From a bacterium (GTDB lineage: Bacteria > Verrucomicrobiota > Verrucomicrobiia > Limisphaerales > UBA11358): a stretch of 39,933 bases of DNA. The position numbers and the translations under genes were made by a program. A model generated the notes under the pieces. That model did not search any database. It saw only the letters and a program-made list of their open reading frames with translations, and had not been told where the DNA came from. Shown here in pieces: positions 1 to 8,072 of the stretch. The DNA lies in the NCBI GenBank assembly GCA_021813325.1, contig JAKALA010000036.1:1-39933 (forward strand), in the 5' to 3' direction. Positions within the stretch are counted from its first letter, which is position 1; the number at the start of each line of letters is the position of its first letter.

Positions 1-324
1 GGCTTCGCCCCTTGGGTGGTTGGGTGGCTTGCGTCAAGATCATCGCCCGGCTCGCCTCCTTCACCGCGGGCTTTCGCCCGCGTCCGCCCGCATCGGCCAG
101 CCCGGCCAGTCCCTGCTGGCGAAATCACCCGCACCACTTGCTGACAATCCGCCGGCGCACGCCGACCCGCCGGGCGGTCTCCTCCTGGGAAAGGCCCTCG
201 GCGCGGGCCAGAATAATCCGCGCCGCTGCTCCGTTCGTTGCGGGGTGGTGGAAGCCCGAATCAAGGCTGCCAAGGCTTTTCGTTGATCCGCATCCACATC
301 CAAACCCTGCACAGGTCTTGCCAT
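1..324 (-). pseudogene. IS630-family transposase remnant (N-terminal part, frameshifted, runs off the left edge)
   Basis: On the minus strand an ATG at 324 opens a frame with the helix-turn-helix start of IS630-type transposases. The reading continues in a second frame after the loss of one G near 234-237, with 'ARIILARAEGLSQEETARR' and then 'VGVRRRIVSKW'. An in-frame TGA at 125-127 stands where an Arg codon (CGA) is expected. After it the family pattern resumes ('FRQQGLAGLADAGGRG', 'RKPAVKEASRAMILTQ') up to the window edge. One frameshift plus one nonsense codon make this a dead copy. The catalytic DDE part would lie outside the window. The family call rests on recognising the N-terminal pattern, not on a search. 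Confidence 0.8.
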
Positions 325-378
325 GCCCCCCCCCAGTTTCCGCCCTAAATCATCTTTTGTCCAACTATTTAGTAAACA

Positions 379-618
379 CTACACTAGCGACGTGGGGCGG
401 GCGTCGGCGATTTTCTGGCCGGCGGCAAAATAAATCTGCGCGGCAACCGACCGCAACGCGTAGTCGATGAGCGGAGTTTTCGGCGATTGCAACGCCAATT
501 CCAACTGCCAGAACAGGTGCGGATAATCCGCGCCGCCGTTGCCGGACAAGCGCGAAACGTCAATGTCCAGTTCGGCGATTGTGCGGCTTATACCGCCGCT
601 GAAATGCTTTCGGCTCAT
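379..618 (-). pseudogene. Probable 3'-truncated gene of unknown function, cut by the IS630 element
   Basis: A 79-residue frame starts at an ATG at 618 and ends at a TAG just where IS-like sequence begins. Third codon positions are G/C-rich like the genes around it, and the peptide has normal composition (for example 'ELDIDVSRLSGNGGADYPHL' and 'IDYALRSVAAQIYFAAGQ'). It is therefore probably the N-terminal piece of a real gene that lay downstream of tyrS on the same strand. The last residues and the stop probably come from the end of the inserted element. I do not recognise the family. It could also be a small intact gene, or a chance frame. Confidence 0.4.
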
Positions 619-708
619 TTTTTATTCGACGGGTTCAACCAAAAACAGCAAACGGGAAACTATTCCCTTATTTCAGTCAGAGCCTCGTGATCTTGACGGC
701 TATAAAAG

Positions 709-2067
709 TCATTTCGCCGTCACCACAACGTAATTTTTTTTGCCTTTACGCAGCAGCATGTGCTTGCCGAAGAGCAAATAGTTTAAAGTAATCACGCGCT
801 GAAAATTTCTTTCGCGAACATTGTTCACATAAATACCACCGCTCTCGATATCCTTTCGCGCTTGTCCTTTTGACTGACAAAGCTTCGCTTCAACTAACAC
901 GTCAACGAGCATGGTCCCGGAACCTTCTAATTTCTGTTTTGAAATTTGAACGCTTGGAAGGTCCGCAACAATCGTATCCAGCAAAGATACAGCCTCGTCT
1001 TGTGCTACAGATTTCTTAAGAATTTCCTCTAACGAAATATTGGCCTCTAACTCAGACCATTCTATCGTAGCAGCAACCTTTTGGTGAATAGTTCCAAATA
1101 ATGCCTCGCTAGCTGATTCTACAGCTTCAGTAAGCTTATTCCCATGAATTAAGCTCGTTACTGCTTTGGCCAGCGCCTTGTGGGCCTCACGCGCTCCGGG
1201 ATTCGCATGGTGTTGATTTTCCAGCGACGCAACTGCTTCCTTCGTCAAAAACGTGAAGAATTTGAGATAGCGGATGACATCCGCATCGGCCGTGTTGATC
1301 CAGAACTGGTAAAACTTATAGACGCTCGTTTTCTTCGGATCGAGCCAGACGGAACCGCCTTCGGTCTTGCCGAACTTGGTGCCGTCGGACTTCGTGATGA
1401 GCGGCATGGTCAGGCCGTAACCTTGCTTGCTCAGCTTCTTGCGCAACAGATCAATGCCGGCGGTAATGTTGCCCCACTGGTCACTGCCGCCGATCTGCAA
1501 TTCGCAGCCGTGATCGCGGGCGAGCACATAAAAATCAAACGCCTGGAGCAGCATGTAGCTGAATTCGGTGTAGCTGATGCCCACTTCGCGATCTTCCATG
1601 CGGGCGCGCACGGATTCCTTGGCCACCATTTGATTCACCGAAAAGTGCTTGCCGATGTCGCGCAGAAAATCGAGGTAGCTCAAATTCGCCGTCCAATCGG
1701 CGTTGTCCACGAGCTTGGCGGGATTTTGCTTGGCGTCAAAATCGAGCAGCTTCGCCAACTGCGGACGGACCGCTTCGACATTGGCCTTGATTTGTTCCTT
1801 GGTGAGCAACGAGCGCTCGGCGGATTTGCCGCTGGGATCGCCAATGCTGCCGGTCGCGCCACCGGCTACGGCGATGGGATGATGCCCGAAATTCTGGAAA
1901 CGGCGCAGCGCGAGCAATGGCACCAGATGCCCGACGTGCAGCGAATCCGCTGTGGGATCAAAGCCGCAGTAAAGCGTGAGGGGCGAAGCCAGCTTCTTCG
2001 TCAATTCCGCCGTGTCGGTGCAATCGGCAATCAAGCCGCGCCATTGTAATTCGTCCAGAATGGTCAC
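709..2067 (-). CDS. tyrS: Tyrosyl-tRNA synthetase
   Basis: Cytosolic class I synthetase that charges tRNA-Tyr with tyrosine. The HIGH-type motif is seen as HVGH inside 'DPTADSLHVGHL' (residues about 44-47). The KMSKS-type loop is KFGKT at about 231-235. The tyrosine-pocket region 'QIGGSDQWGNI' is present, and the C-terminal ~60 residues look like an S4 RNA-binding domain ('KGQARKDIESGGIYVNN'). At ~452 residues the length is a little above the usual 400-430. I chose the GTG at 2067 because the protein then begins 'VTILDELQWRGL', as in relatives. A TTG at 2109 would add 14 unlikely residues. No clear ribosome site supports either. The codons from the stop up to about 1150 are distinctly AT-rich compared with the rest of the gene. 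Confidence 0.95.
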   Translation of the reverse strand: MTILDELQWRGLIADCTDTAELTKKLASPLTLYCGFDPTADSLHVGHLVPLLALRRFQNFGHHPIAVAGGATGSIGDPSGKSAERSLLTKEQIKANVEAVRPQLAKLLDFDAKQNPAKLVDNADWTANLSYLDFLRDIGKHFSVNQMVAKESVRARMEDREVGISYTEFSYMLLQAFDFYVLARDHGCELQIGGSDQWGNITAGIDLLRKKLSKQGYGLTMPLITKSDGTKFGKTEGGSVWLDPKKTSVYKFYQFWINTADADVIRYLKFFTFLTKEAVASLENQHHANPGAREAHKALAKAVTSLIHGNKLTEAVESASEALFGTIHQKVAATIEWSELEANISLEEILKKSVAQDEAVSLLDTIVADLPSVQISKQKLEGSGTMLVDVLVEAKLCQSKGQARKDIESGGIYVNNVRERNFQRVITLNYLLFGKHMLLRKGKKNYVVVTAK

Positions 2068-2141
2068 AGCGGGAGGATAGATTTTTGATGGCCCATTGCC
2101 AATTGCCAATTGACTGGCAGGGCGAACGTCCCCGGGAGCCG

Positions 2142-3467
2142 TTAGAGTTTCACGCTGCGCAGTGGTTTGTTGACGGGATAATCGTCGTCGCCGCCCGGAT
2201 GGTCATCCGTTTGATTGTATTGCCAGTCGCCCGGTTTCATCAAAATCGTGAAATCGTGGATGTCGCCAGTCACGCGGCCCAGGATCGCGCCGTTGAGCCA
2301 GTCGAGGCTCGGATTGCGCTTGGAAAGCCGGTAGTCCTTGATCCGCACGTTCATGGTAACAGATTCCGCCGGCACGCCTCTGAATTCAAAGGCACCGTCG
2401 GCGTTTAGTTTGGTTTCGAGACTATCCATGGCTTTCTCGCGGGCAAGGAACATTCGCGTATCCGCCGGCACCGGCTGGCCATCAGATAACACCACGCGGC
2501 CGGAAATGGTGAACGCAGGCTGGATTTCCAGCCGGCCCAAATCCTGCCTCTGGCCGGAATCGCCCGTGGTGACAATTTGATTCGGGAGCGCGCCCTCGCC
2601 CTGGAGCGACTTCATCGAGGTGAAGACGACGAATTCGCGATTCGGCGGAATATTCATCAACGTGAAGTGCCCGTTGGTGTCGGTCGCCACGGAATCGCAG
2701 TTGAAATATTTTCCGCACTGGCGCTCGGTGGTGGTGGCGGAAACCGAAATATCTTTGACCGGCTGGCCATGGCGGAGAATTTGTCCGGTGAGCGTCACGC
2801 CCTCCGGCAGCTTTACCAGATAATCGCCGCCAGGTTTGAGAGTGACCCATTGTTTAGCCACGCCACGACCTTCCGCCGTCGCGTAAACCGTGTCCACATT
2901 GTTCGATTTGCAAAACAACACGAAACGGCCGTTATCGTCCGCCACAGCCAGCGGCTCGACGACCGCGTCGTTGCCGCCCCAGCGGGTCATCTGCCCCATG
3001 GCGACGCCTTCGGGACTGATGGCCGCGCCAGGCACCGGCTTGCCGTTTTCGTCAATGACCATGCCTTTGATGCGCAAGGGCGATTTGAGCGCGGCTTCGG
3101 TCAGGGGTGAGAGCGTGATTTTTTGCGGCGCATTGGTTGGGTCCACGCCCGAAACAAACTGGCTTTCATACCCCGCAGCCACGATGAGCAACCGGAACCG
3201 CAGGGTCGGATCCAACGATGCGATTTTAAAATGCCCATCCGCATCCGTTTGCGCGTTTTTCTGGCAATCGGCGTAGCATGAAGGGCACAAAACCGACGTG
3301 CCTTGTTTCGGCCCGGCGGTGTAAATGAACACCGAAGCCTTCGCGATGGGCGTATCGCCGGTCCCGACCACTTGTTCGGTCAAGTCGGGCCGCTCGTCCG
3401 CCGCCGCCGCGCAGACACACACCAGCATCAGACTGAAGCGGGCCAGTATTTTAAACACAGTATTCAT
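2142..3467 (-). CDS. Secreted protein with carboxypeptidase-regulatory-like repeats
   Basis: A 441-residue protein with a signal peptide (residues 1 to ~23, ending 'CVCAAAADE'), so probably periplasmic or exported. The rest is a series of beta-sandwich repeats of the carboxypeptidase regulatory-like type, recognisable by turns such as 'GKPVPGAAISPEG', 'TLTGQILRHGQPVKDISV' and 'TISGRVVLSDGQPVPADT', each followed by a 'D.NG.F' strand. A small Cys cluster, 'CPSCYADC', sits at about residues 60-67. No catalytic residues were recognised. The gene begins 12 bases after the stop of the BlaR1-fusion gene and shares its repeat type, so the two are probably co-transcribed and may work on the same extracellular ligand. 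Its exact role is unknown. Confidence 0.7.
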   Translation of the reverse strand: MNTVFKILARFSLMLVCVCAAAADERPDLTEQVVGTGDTPIAKASVFIYTAGPKQGTSVLCPSCYADCQKNAQTDADGHFKIASLDPTLRFRLLIVAAGYESQFVSGVDPTNAPQKITLSPLTEAALKSPLRIKGMVIDENGKPVPGAAISPEGVAMGQMTRWGGNDAVVEPLAVADDNGRFVLFCKSNNVDTVYATAEGRGVAKQWVTLKPGGDYLVKLPEGVTLTGQILRHGQPVKDISVSATTTERQCGKYFNCDSVATDTNGHFTLMNIPPNREFVVFTSMKSLQGEGALPNQIVTTGDSGQRQDLGRLEIQPAFTISGRVVLSDGQPVPADTRMFLAREKAMDSLETKLNADGAFEFRGVPAESVTMNVRIKDYRLSKRNPSLDWLNGAILGRVTGDIHDFTILMKPGDWQYNQTDDHPGGDDDYPVNKPLRSVKL

Positions 3468-3479
3468 AGTTCAACGGGC

Positions 3480-6400
3480 TTATTGTTTTTTCAACGCACG
3501 CTCCACGGTGGCGCGAACCAGTTTGCCGTCCAGATCATGCGCGATGACGCGGCCATCGGGGCCGATCAAATCGAAAGAAGGCAGCGATGTCACGTTGAAT
3601 TCGGTTGCGGCGCGCGCGCGTCCGGCGGCATCCAGCCGGGCCTGCGGCCACGAATAACCGCGCGCCTTGATGGCGGCCAGTGCTTGCGCCGAATCGTCAT
3701 CGAGATTCACTCCCAGCGCAGTGAATTGACCGCTCGCACCAAGCTCGGTTTGCATTTTTTCGATGGCGGCAAGCTGTTCCGTGCAACGGTCGGACCAGTC
3801 CGCCCAAAACGCCAGCAGCACGGTTTTGCCTTTGAATTGATGCAAGGAAACGGTTTTCCCGTCGAAATCTTCCGCCGCCAACTGCGCCGGTTTGGACGAC
3901 TCCAGCGGCAGCTCGGTCGCGGGCTTGACGTTCATGCGGATGGTTCCCAAATCAAACGCGCCTTGGCCGCCCGGCACCGAAACGTCGCGCGTCAGCGAAC
4001 CCAGTTCATCGCGCTGCAGGCCAAAGCGCTCACGGTCATTTTTCGGCGGGCGCGTGACGCGCAGGCGAAGTTCATAATCGCCCGGCGGCACATCGTCGGC
4101 ATGGAAATTTCCACCCTGATCAAACACCAGTTCAAATTGCTGTTGGGCGCGCTCCGCCGCCTGCACCTCCGGTGAATGCGCGTAGGCTTTGCGCGCCTTT
4201 TCGTAAGCGGTTTTGTTGACGTAAGCCCAGTAGGTCGGTGCGGGCGGCATCACTAATTTGGTTTTCAACACCAGAACTTGCGCATCATTTTGCCAGTCCA
4301 CGGGCGTTTCCGTTTCGACATGGCCGATGATCTGCCGGCCGCCGAAGGTATAATCAATCTGCTTGTGCTCGCCCGCCTTCAATGCAAACGGCCAGCGATG
4401 GCTTTCCACGGTGAAAACGCCATAAATGATGTGGGGTTGCTGATACAAAACACCGTCGGATGGCGGCAAGTTCGTGAACAAGAAGTGCCCGTGCTCGTCG
4501 GTTTGAGCGCTGTAAACCAAATCAAATCCTTCCAAAGTGTTCCAATTCATCGGCGCCTTGACCGAAACGGCGGCGTTGGCCACCGGTTTGCCGTCGGTTT
4601 TCAAAACACCTTCGACGCTCGCCCAGGCCTGCAACTGAATTTCCTTGGATTGCCGCAATTCGCCGACCGTCACAGAGGCGAAACCGCTGCGATGCGTCAC
4701 CACAAGGTATTGGTTGTCATCCGCGGCGGTAAAATGAAACGTGCCGTCGTCCGCCGTGCGTTCCGTGACACAGCCACGGCCGGGATACGAGCGATTCGGC
4801 GCGTTGAAAAATACGGTCGAGCCATCGGCGCCGCACAGCACCACTTTTGCCTCCGCCGCCGGCTGACCGTCGGGTTGCCGGACCATGCCCGCGGGCGCGA
4901 CACCCTTGATTAGTTTGATGATCAAGTTTTGATCGCCTTCATCAAAATACAATTCGTCGCTGCTCCACGGGCGATAGCCATCCGAGCAGATTCGCAGCTT
5001 GTAGTAATCCGCCGTGCCGAGCCGAAATTCAGAAAAGTTGATCGCCGATTGAAATTCACCGTTTGCACTCGGATTGCCCCACGATTTAAAATCCTGATTC
5101 CACTGCAAGTCGCGCTGGACTTCAAATTGGGATACCGGCTCGCCGCTTTCGGCATCGCGAACGCTTAAGTGGACCGTGATGCTTTTGTCCGAGCCATTGC
5201 GCAGCTGCACGGTTTTCACGGTCCCATCGGCGAGCAATTTCGCGGCACGCACCGGATAATTGGTGCTGCTGATCCAGAAACTCACGGGCTGATCCGGCGC
5301 ATTGGTCCAGACGGCGAGGCCGCTGGCATCCGTCACCCCGTTCCAATCCACGAGCTGATTCCCCGAACGCCAGTCGATGACGCGAAACGTCGCGCCCGCC
5401 ACCGGTTCGCCGTGTTCGCCGACCACGCGCGCCCGCAATGGTTGGGCTGGCGGCAGGACTATTTGCTTTTCGGCGGCGCTGTCGGCAGCGGAAAGGACAA
5501 CGGTCTTTGAGGCAAAACCATCTGCCTCAGCCGTCACCACAAATTGCGGCACCACCCATTGGCTGAATGTAAAGGTGCCATCCGCCTTGTTGGTGCAGGT
5601 GAAAATGGGTGTCTGGCTGACCTGTCCGCCACGGGCTTTCAGAATCACGCCGGAAACCGGCTGTCCGGCTGAATTCACGATTCGTCCATGAATCGTATAA
5701 CCGTCCTTGAGTGTCAGAACGGCATTGGTGGCCTGCAAGTCGGCCAGGGATATGCGTTCGGCCGATTCCACGGACAACCTGGCTTCGCCGGCCTCGGTGG
5801 TGAATTGGCTGCGCGCACCGCCGGGCCGCACCACATCCACGCGCACGGCCACCAGATCTCCGGGGAAATTATCCATGTGCCAGAAACCATGGTCATCCGT
5901 GGTGACTCCGGTTCCGGAACGTGATACTTCCGAATATTCCTGATGCAATTTCACGCCGGTGCCCATGGAAAATCCCCGATAGCCAAAACCCCACGGAATC
6001 ACCGCCGCACCGGCCACCGGCTGGCCATGATCGTCCCGCACGAACCCACCAATGGTGATGCCTTTCTGCAAATGAAACGTGTAACTGTCCGGCAATGTCT
6101 CGATCACCTTGCCGCCATCGGAAACCCACATCACCGAGCGGTCAGGATAGTTGCTGGCCATCACCCCAAGGCTGAAATTTTGCATGTTTGCCAGCGGCAA
6201 AGCGGGCGGCAATGGGAATTGAATCGACGCCACACCACGCAAATCTGTCATCCAGCCCGGCGGGTTGGTTTGAAAAGACCCGGTAAGATACGGCGTATTC
6301 ACTCTCGCTCCCGGCACGGGCTGTCCCGTCTGTGCATCCAGAACGGTAACGGTCATTTTGATCGGGTTGATGTCGGTGTTCGTGGCGTTTGCTCCGCCTG

Positions 6401-7580
6401 CGGCATCGGCTGCAACCTTGATGCGCGGTTTGGGTGGCTGATTTGATTCCGCGTCGGTCAAGGTCGCCACGGCAACACCGGCGATCAAAACGATGGCCAG
6501 CGCCGACCATTTTCCGGGCCGGCGAAAATTGGCAATCATGGAGATGCGCCGCCGCATCTGGCGTTTGTCTTCCAGAATGCCGACCAGTCCCGGGATCGCC
6601 TGCGGACGGCTCAAATTTTCCAGCAATTTCACCACCGTCTCGCCGTAGGCCGTGCCGGCGGTGTCGCCCGCGCGCAACAGCGTAAGTTCGTCGCAGGCGA
6701 GTTCGCGATCGGCGCGAAGCCGGGCAAAACCGAACCACAGCAACGGGTTGAACCAATGGGCAATTTGCAGTGCCGTCACCAGCCAGTTCAGCCATAAATC
6801 ACCGCGCTTCACATGCGCCAGTTCGTGAAAAAAAACATACCGCAGCTCGCCGTGGTTGAACTGCCCGCCAAAGCCGCGCGGAACGAGCAACCGCAGCTTC
6901 AGCAGGCCGAACAATGCCGGACTTTGCACCGCATCGGTTTCCAGCAATTCCACCCGCCGGTTGACGCGAAATTCGCGACGACAATCTTCGAGCAGGCTTT
7001 GCAGGCGCGCATCCGTCGGCACGGTTGCGCCCGCAAGTTTCTGCCGGAAACGGAGCGTTTGCACCAGCACCACGCCGGACAAAAGCGCGCCCCCCGTCAG
7101 CCACAAACCAGCGAGCCAGGGAATCACAAGTTCACGCCCATTCAAAGCTCGCTTCGGCGCAGCGGCAGCGTTGACAGCCGGAACGGCGGCGGCCGAGGCA
7201 GATTGAACCGGCGGCGGCAGGACTGGCGGGACCGCGACGGCGCCTGACGGTGTTTCCGTTTGAGTTCGTTCCGCGGCCATCGCCGGGACGGAAGTCGGAC
7301 GCGCGGAAGCGGGGCGACTTTCTGCGGGCCGCGAATCGCGCGGAGCTTCAATCGGCACGGCCGGTCGGACCAAATTGAACAGGCTCATGGCGCTCTGAGG
7401 ACTGAAGGGCAGCAGCAGCCGCGCGAGCACGATCCACCACAGCGCAAACCGCCAGCGGTGGGTCAGGTGGCGACGAAAGATCCATTGCACGGCCAGCACC
7501 AGCAACACCAGCAGGCCGGCCTGCGTGGAATGCGTGAGCAGCCAGTTGAGGTGATTTTCCCAGCCCGGATGGATTTTCAT
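3480..7580 (-). CDS. BlaR1-like M56 sensor protease fused to carboxypeptidase-regulatory repeats and a C-terminal redoxin domain
   Basis: A 1366-residue membrane protein. The first ~375 residues are an M56 (BlaR1/MecR1) module. Hydrophobic helices lie at about 21-35, 44-60, 152-176 and 358-374. The zinc motif HELAH is at 252-256, and the likely third ligand Glu is in 'DRELACDE' at about 293. In this family the cytoplasmic protease inactivates the partner repressor BlaI after an external signal. The usual penicillin-binding sensor domain is missing. In its place are ~850 residues of repeated 'G.V.D..G.PVAGA' sandwiches. Residues ~1232-1366 look like a TlpA/AhpC-type thioredoxin fold, but the active site reads W-S-D-R-C (Ser1263, Cys1266), with the first Cys of CxxC replaced by Ser. 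The cis-Pro lies in 'SLPSF' (~1334). A good ribosome site (AGGAG) lies 6 bases before the ATG, which overlaps the blaI stop. Confidence 0.85.
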   Translation of the reverse strand: MKIHPGWENHLNWLLTHSTQAGLLVLLVLAVQWIFRRHLTHRWRFALWWIVLARLLLPFSPQSAMSLFNLVRPAVPIEAPRDSRPAESRPASARPTSVPAMAAERTQTETPSGAVAVPPVLPPPVQSASAAAVPAVNAAAAPKRALNGRELVIPWLAGLWLTGGALLSGVVLVQTLRFRQKLAGATVPTDARLQSLLEDCRREFRVNRRVELLETDAVQSPALFGLLKLRLLVPRGFGGQFNHGELRYVFFHELAHVKRGDLWLNWLVTALQIAHWFNPLLWFGFARLRADRELACDELTLLRAGDTAGTAYGETVVKLLENLSRPQAIPGLVGILEDKRQMRRRISMIANFRRPGKWSALAIVLIAGVAVATLTDAESNQPPKPRIKVAADAAGGANATNTDINPIKMTVTVLDAQTGQPVPGARVNTPYLTGSFQTNPPGWMTDLRGVASIQFPLPPALPLANMQNFSLGVMASNYPDRSVMWVSDGGKVIETLPDSYTFHLQKGITIGGFVRDDHGQPVAGAAVIPWGFGYRGFSMGTGVKLHQEYSEVSRSGTGVTTDDHGFWHMDNFPGDLVAVRVDVVRPGGARSQFTTEAGEARLSVESAERISLADLQATNAVLTLKDGYTIHGRIVNSAGQPVSGVILKARGGQVSQTPIFTCTNKADGTFTFSQWVVPQFVVTAEADGFASKTVVLSAADSAAEKQIVLPPAQPLRARVVGEHGEPVAGATFRVIDWRSGNQLVDWNGVTDASGLAVWTNAPDQPVSFWISSTNYPVRAAKLLADGTVKTVQLRNGSDKSITVHLSVRDAESGEPVSQFEVQRDLQWNQDFKSWGNPSANGEFQSAINFSEFRLGTADYYKLRICSDGYRPWSSDELYFDEGDQNLIIKLIKGVAPAGMVRQPDGQPAAEAKVVLCGADGSTVFFNAPNRSYPGRGCVTERTADDGTFHFTAADDNQYLVVTHRSGFASVTVGELRQSKEIQLQAWASVEGVLKTDGKPVANAAVSVKAPMNWNTLEGFDLVYSAQTDEHGHFLFTNLPPSDGVLYQQPHIIYGVFTVESHRWPFALKAGEHKQIDYTFGGRQIIGHVETETPVDWQNDAQVLVLKTKLVMPPAPTYWAYVNKTAYEKARKAYAHSPEVQAAERAQQQFELVFDQGGNFHADDVPPGDYELRLRVTRPPKNDRERFGLQRDELGSLTRDVSVPGGQGAFDLGTIRMNVKPATELPLESSKPAQLAAEDFDGKTVSLHQFKGKTVLLAFWADWSDRCTEQLAAIEKMQTELGASGQFTALGVNLDDDSAQALAAIKARGYSWPQARLDAAGRARAATEFNVTSLPSFDLIGPDGRVIAHDLDGKLVRATVERALKKQ

Positions 7581-7954
7581 TTTTTCTCCTGTTGTTTGAG
7601 CAAGGTTTTGAGTTCGGAGATTTCCGAGGACGAGAGTTTCTGATGCTCCACAAAATGCGCGAGCATTGGTCGCAACGAGCCACCAAAGACCCGGTCCAGA
7701 AAAGACCGGCTTTCTGCGGAGACACAGTCCTTTTCCGTGACCAGCGGATGGTAGAGATACGCGCGTCCGTCTTTCTTGAAACCCAGCGCACGCTTTTTGA
7801 CAAGGCGGTTCAGCAGGGTTTTGACGGTCTTGGGATGCCAGTCATCCAAGGCGGCCAAGCGGTCAATGATTTCCTGCGCGGTGACAGGCGAACGGTTCCA
7901 GCAGATTTTCATGACTTCCCATTCGGCTTCGGAAATGCGGGGTGTGGCGCTCAT
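7577..7954 (-). CDS. blaI: BlaI/MecI/CopY-family transcriptional repressor
   Basis: A 125-residue cytoplasmic repressor. The N-terminal winged helix is typical ('ISEAEWEVMKICWNRSPVTA', then 'WHPKTVKTLLNRLVKKRAL' and the wing 'GFKKDGRAYLYHPLV'). The C-terminal helices form the dimerisation part. Members bind as dimers to TACA-N2-TGTA palindromes and are inactivated by proteolysis triggered by a BlaR1-type partner. Here that partner follows at once, overlapping by four bases (ATGA). Two matching palindromes lie 10-48 bases upstream of the start, which points to autoregulation of this operon and perhaps control of the divergent AAA gene. What it responds to cannot be read from the sequence. The symbol is used in the family sense and does not imply beta-lactam resistance. 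Confidence 0.93.
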   Translation of the reverse strand: MSATPRISEAEWEVMKICWNRSPVTAQEIIDRLAALDDWHPKTVKTLLNRLVKKRALGFKKDGRAYLYHPLVTEKDCVSAESRSFLDRVFGGSLRPMLAHFVEHQKLSSSEISELKTLLKQQEKK

Positions 7955-7963
7955 AATTATATG

Positions 7964-7977
7964 ATTACAGATGTAAT
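7964..7977. promoter_or_regulatory. BlaI-type operator 1
   Basis: A palindrome with 6-bp arms, ATTACA-GA-TGTAAT, containing the BlaI/MecI core TACA-N2-TGTA. It begins 10 bases upstream of the blaI start codon, in the divergent spacer between blaI and the AAA ATPase gene. Confidence 0.82.
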
Positions 7978-7986
7978 TGATTTATT

Positions 7987-8002
7987 GATTACACAAGTAA
8001 TC
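7987..8002. promoter_or_regulatory. BlaI-type operator 2 (degenerate)
   Basis: An inverted repeat, GATTAC-ACAA-GTAATC, with its centre 24 bases from the centre of the first operator. The outer arms match operator 1 but the inner half-site is TTAC/GTAA rather than TACA/TGTA. Paired sites at this spacing fit two repressor dimers on nearly the same DNA face. Binding is inferred. Confidence 0.65.
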
Positions 8003-8072
8003 CTTCCGGTCAACAGATTTTCCGAAGAATAATCCGGCGATCGTAAAAAACCGTTGCGTTGCCGGTGCGTTT

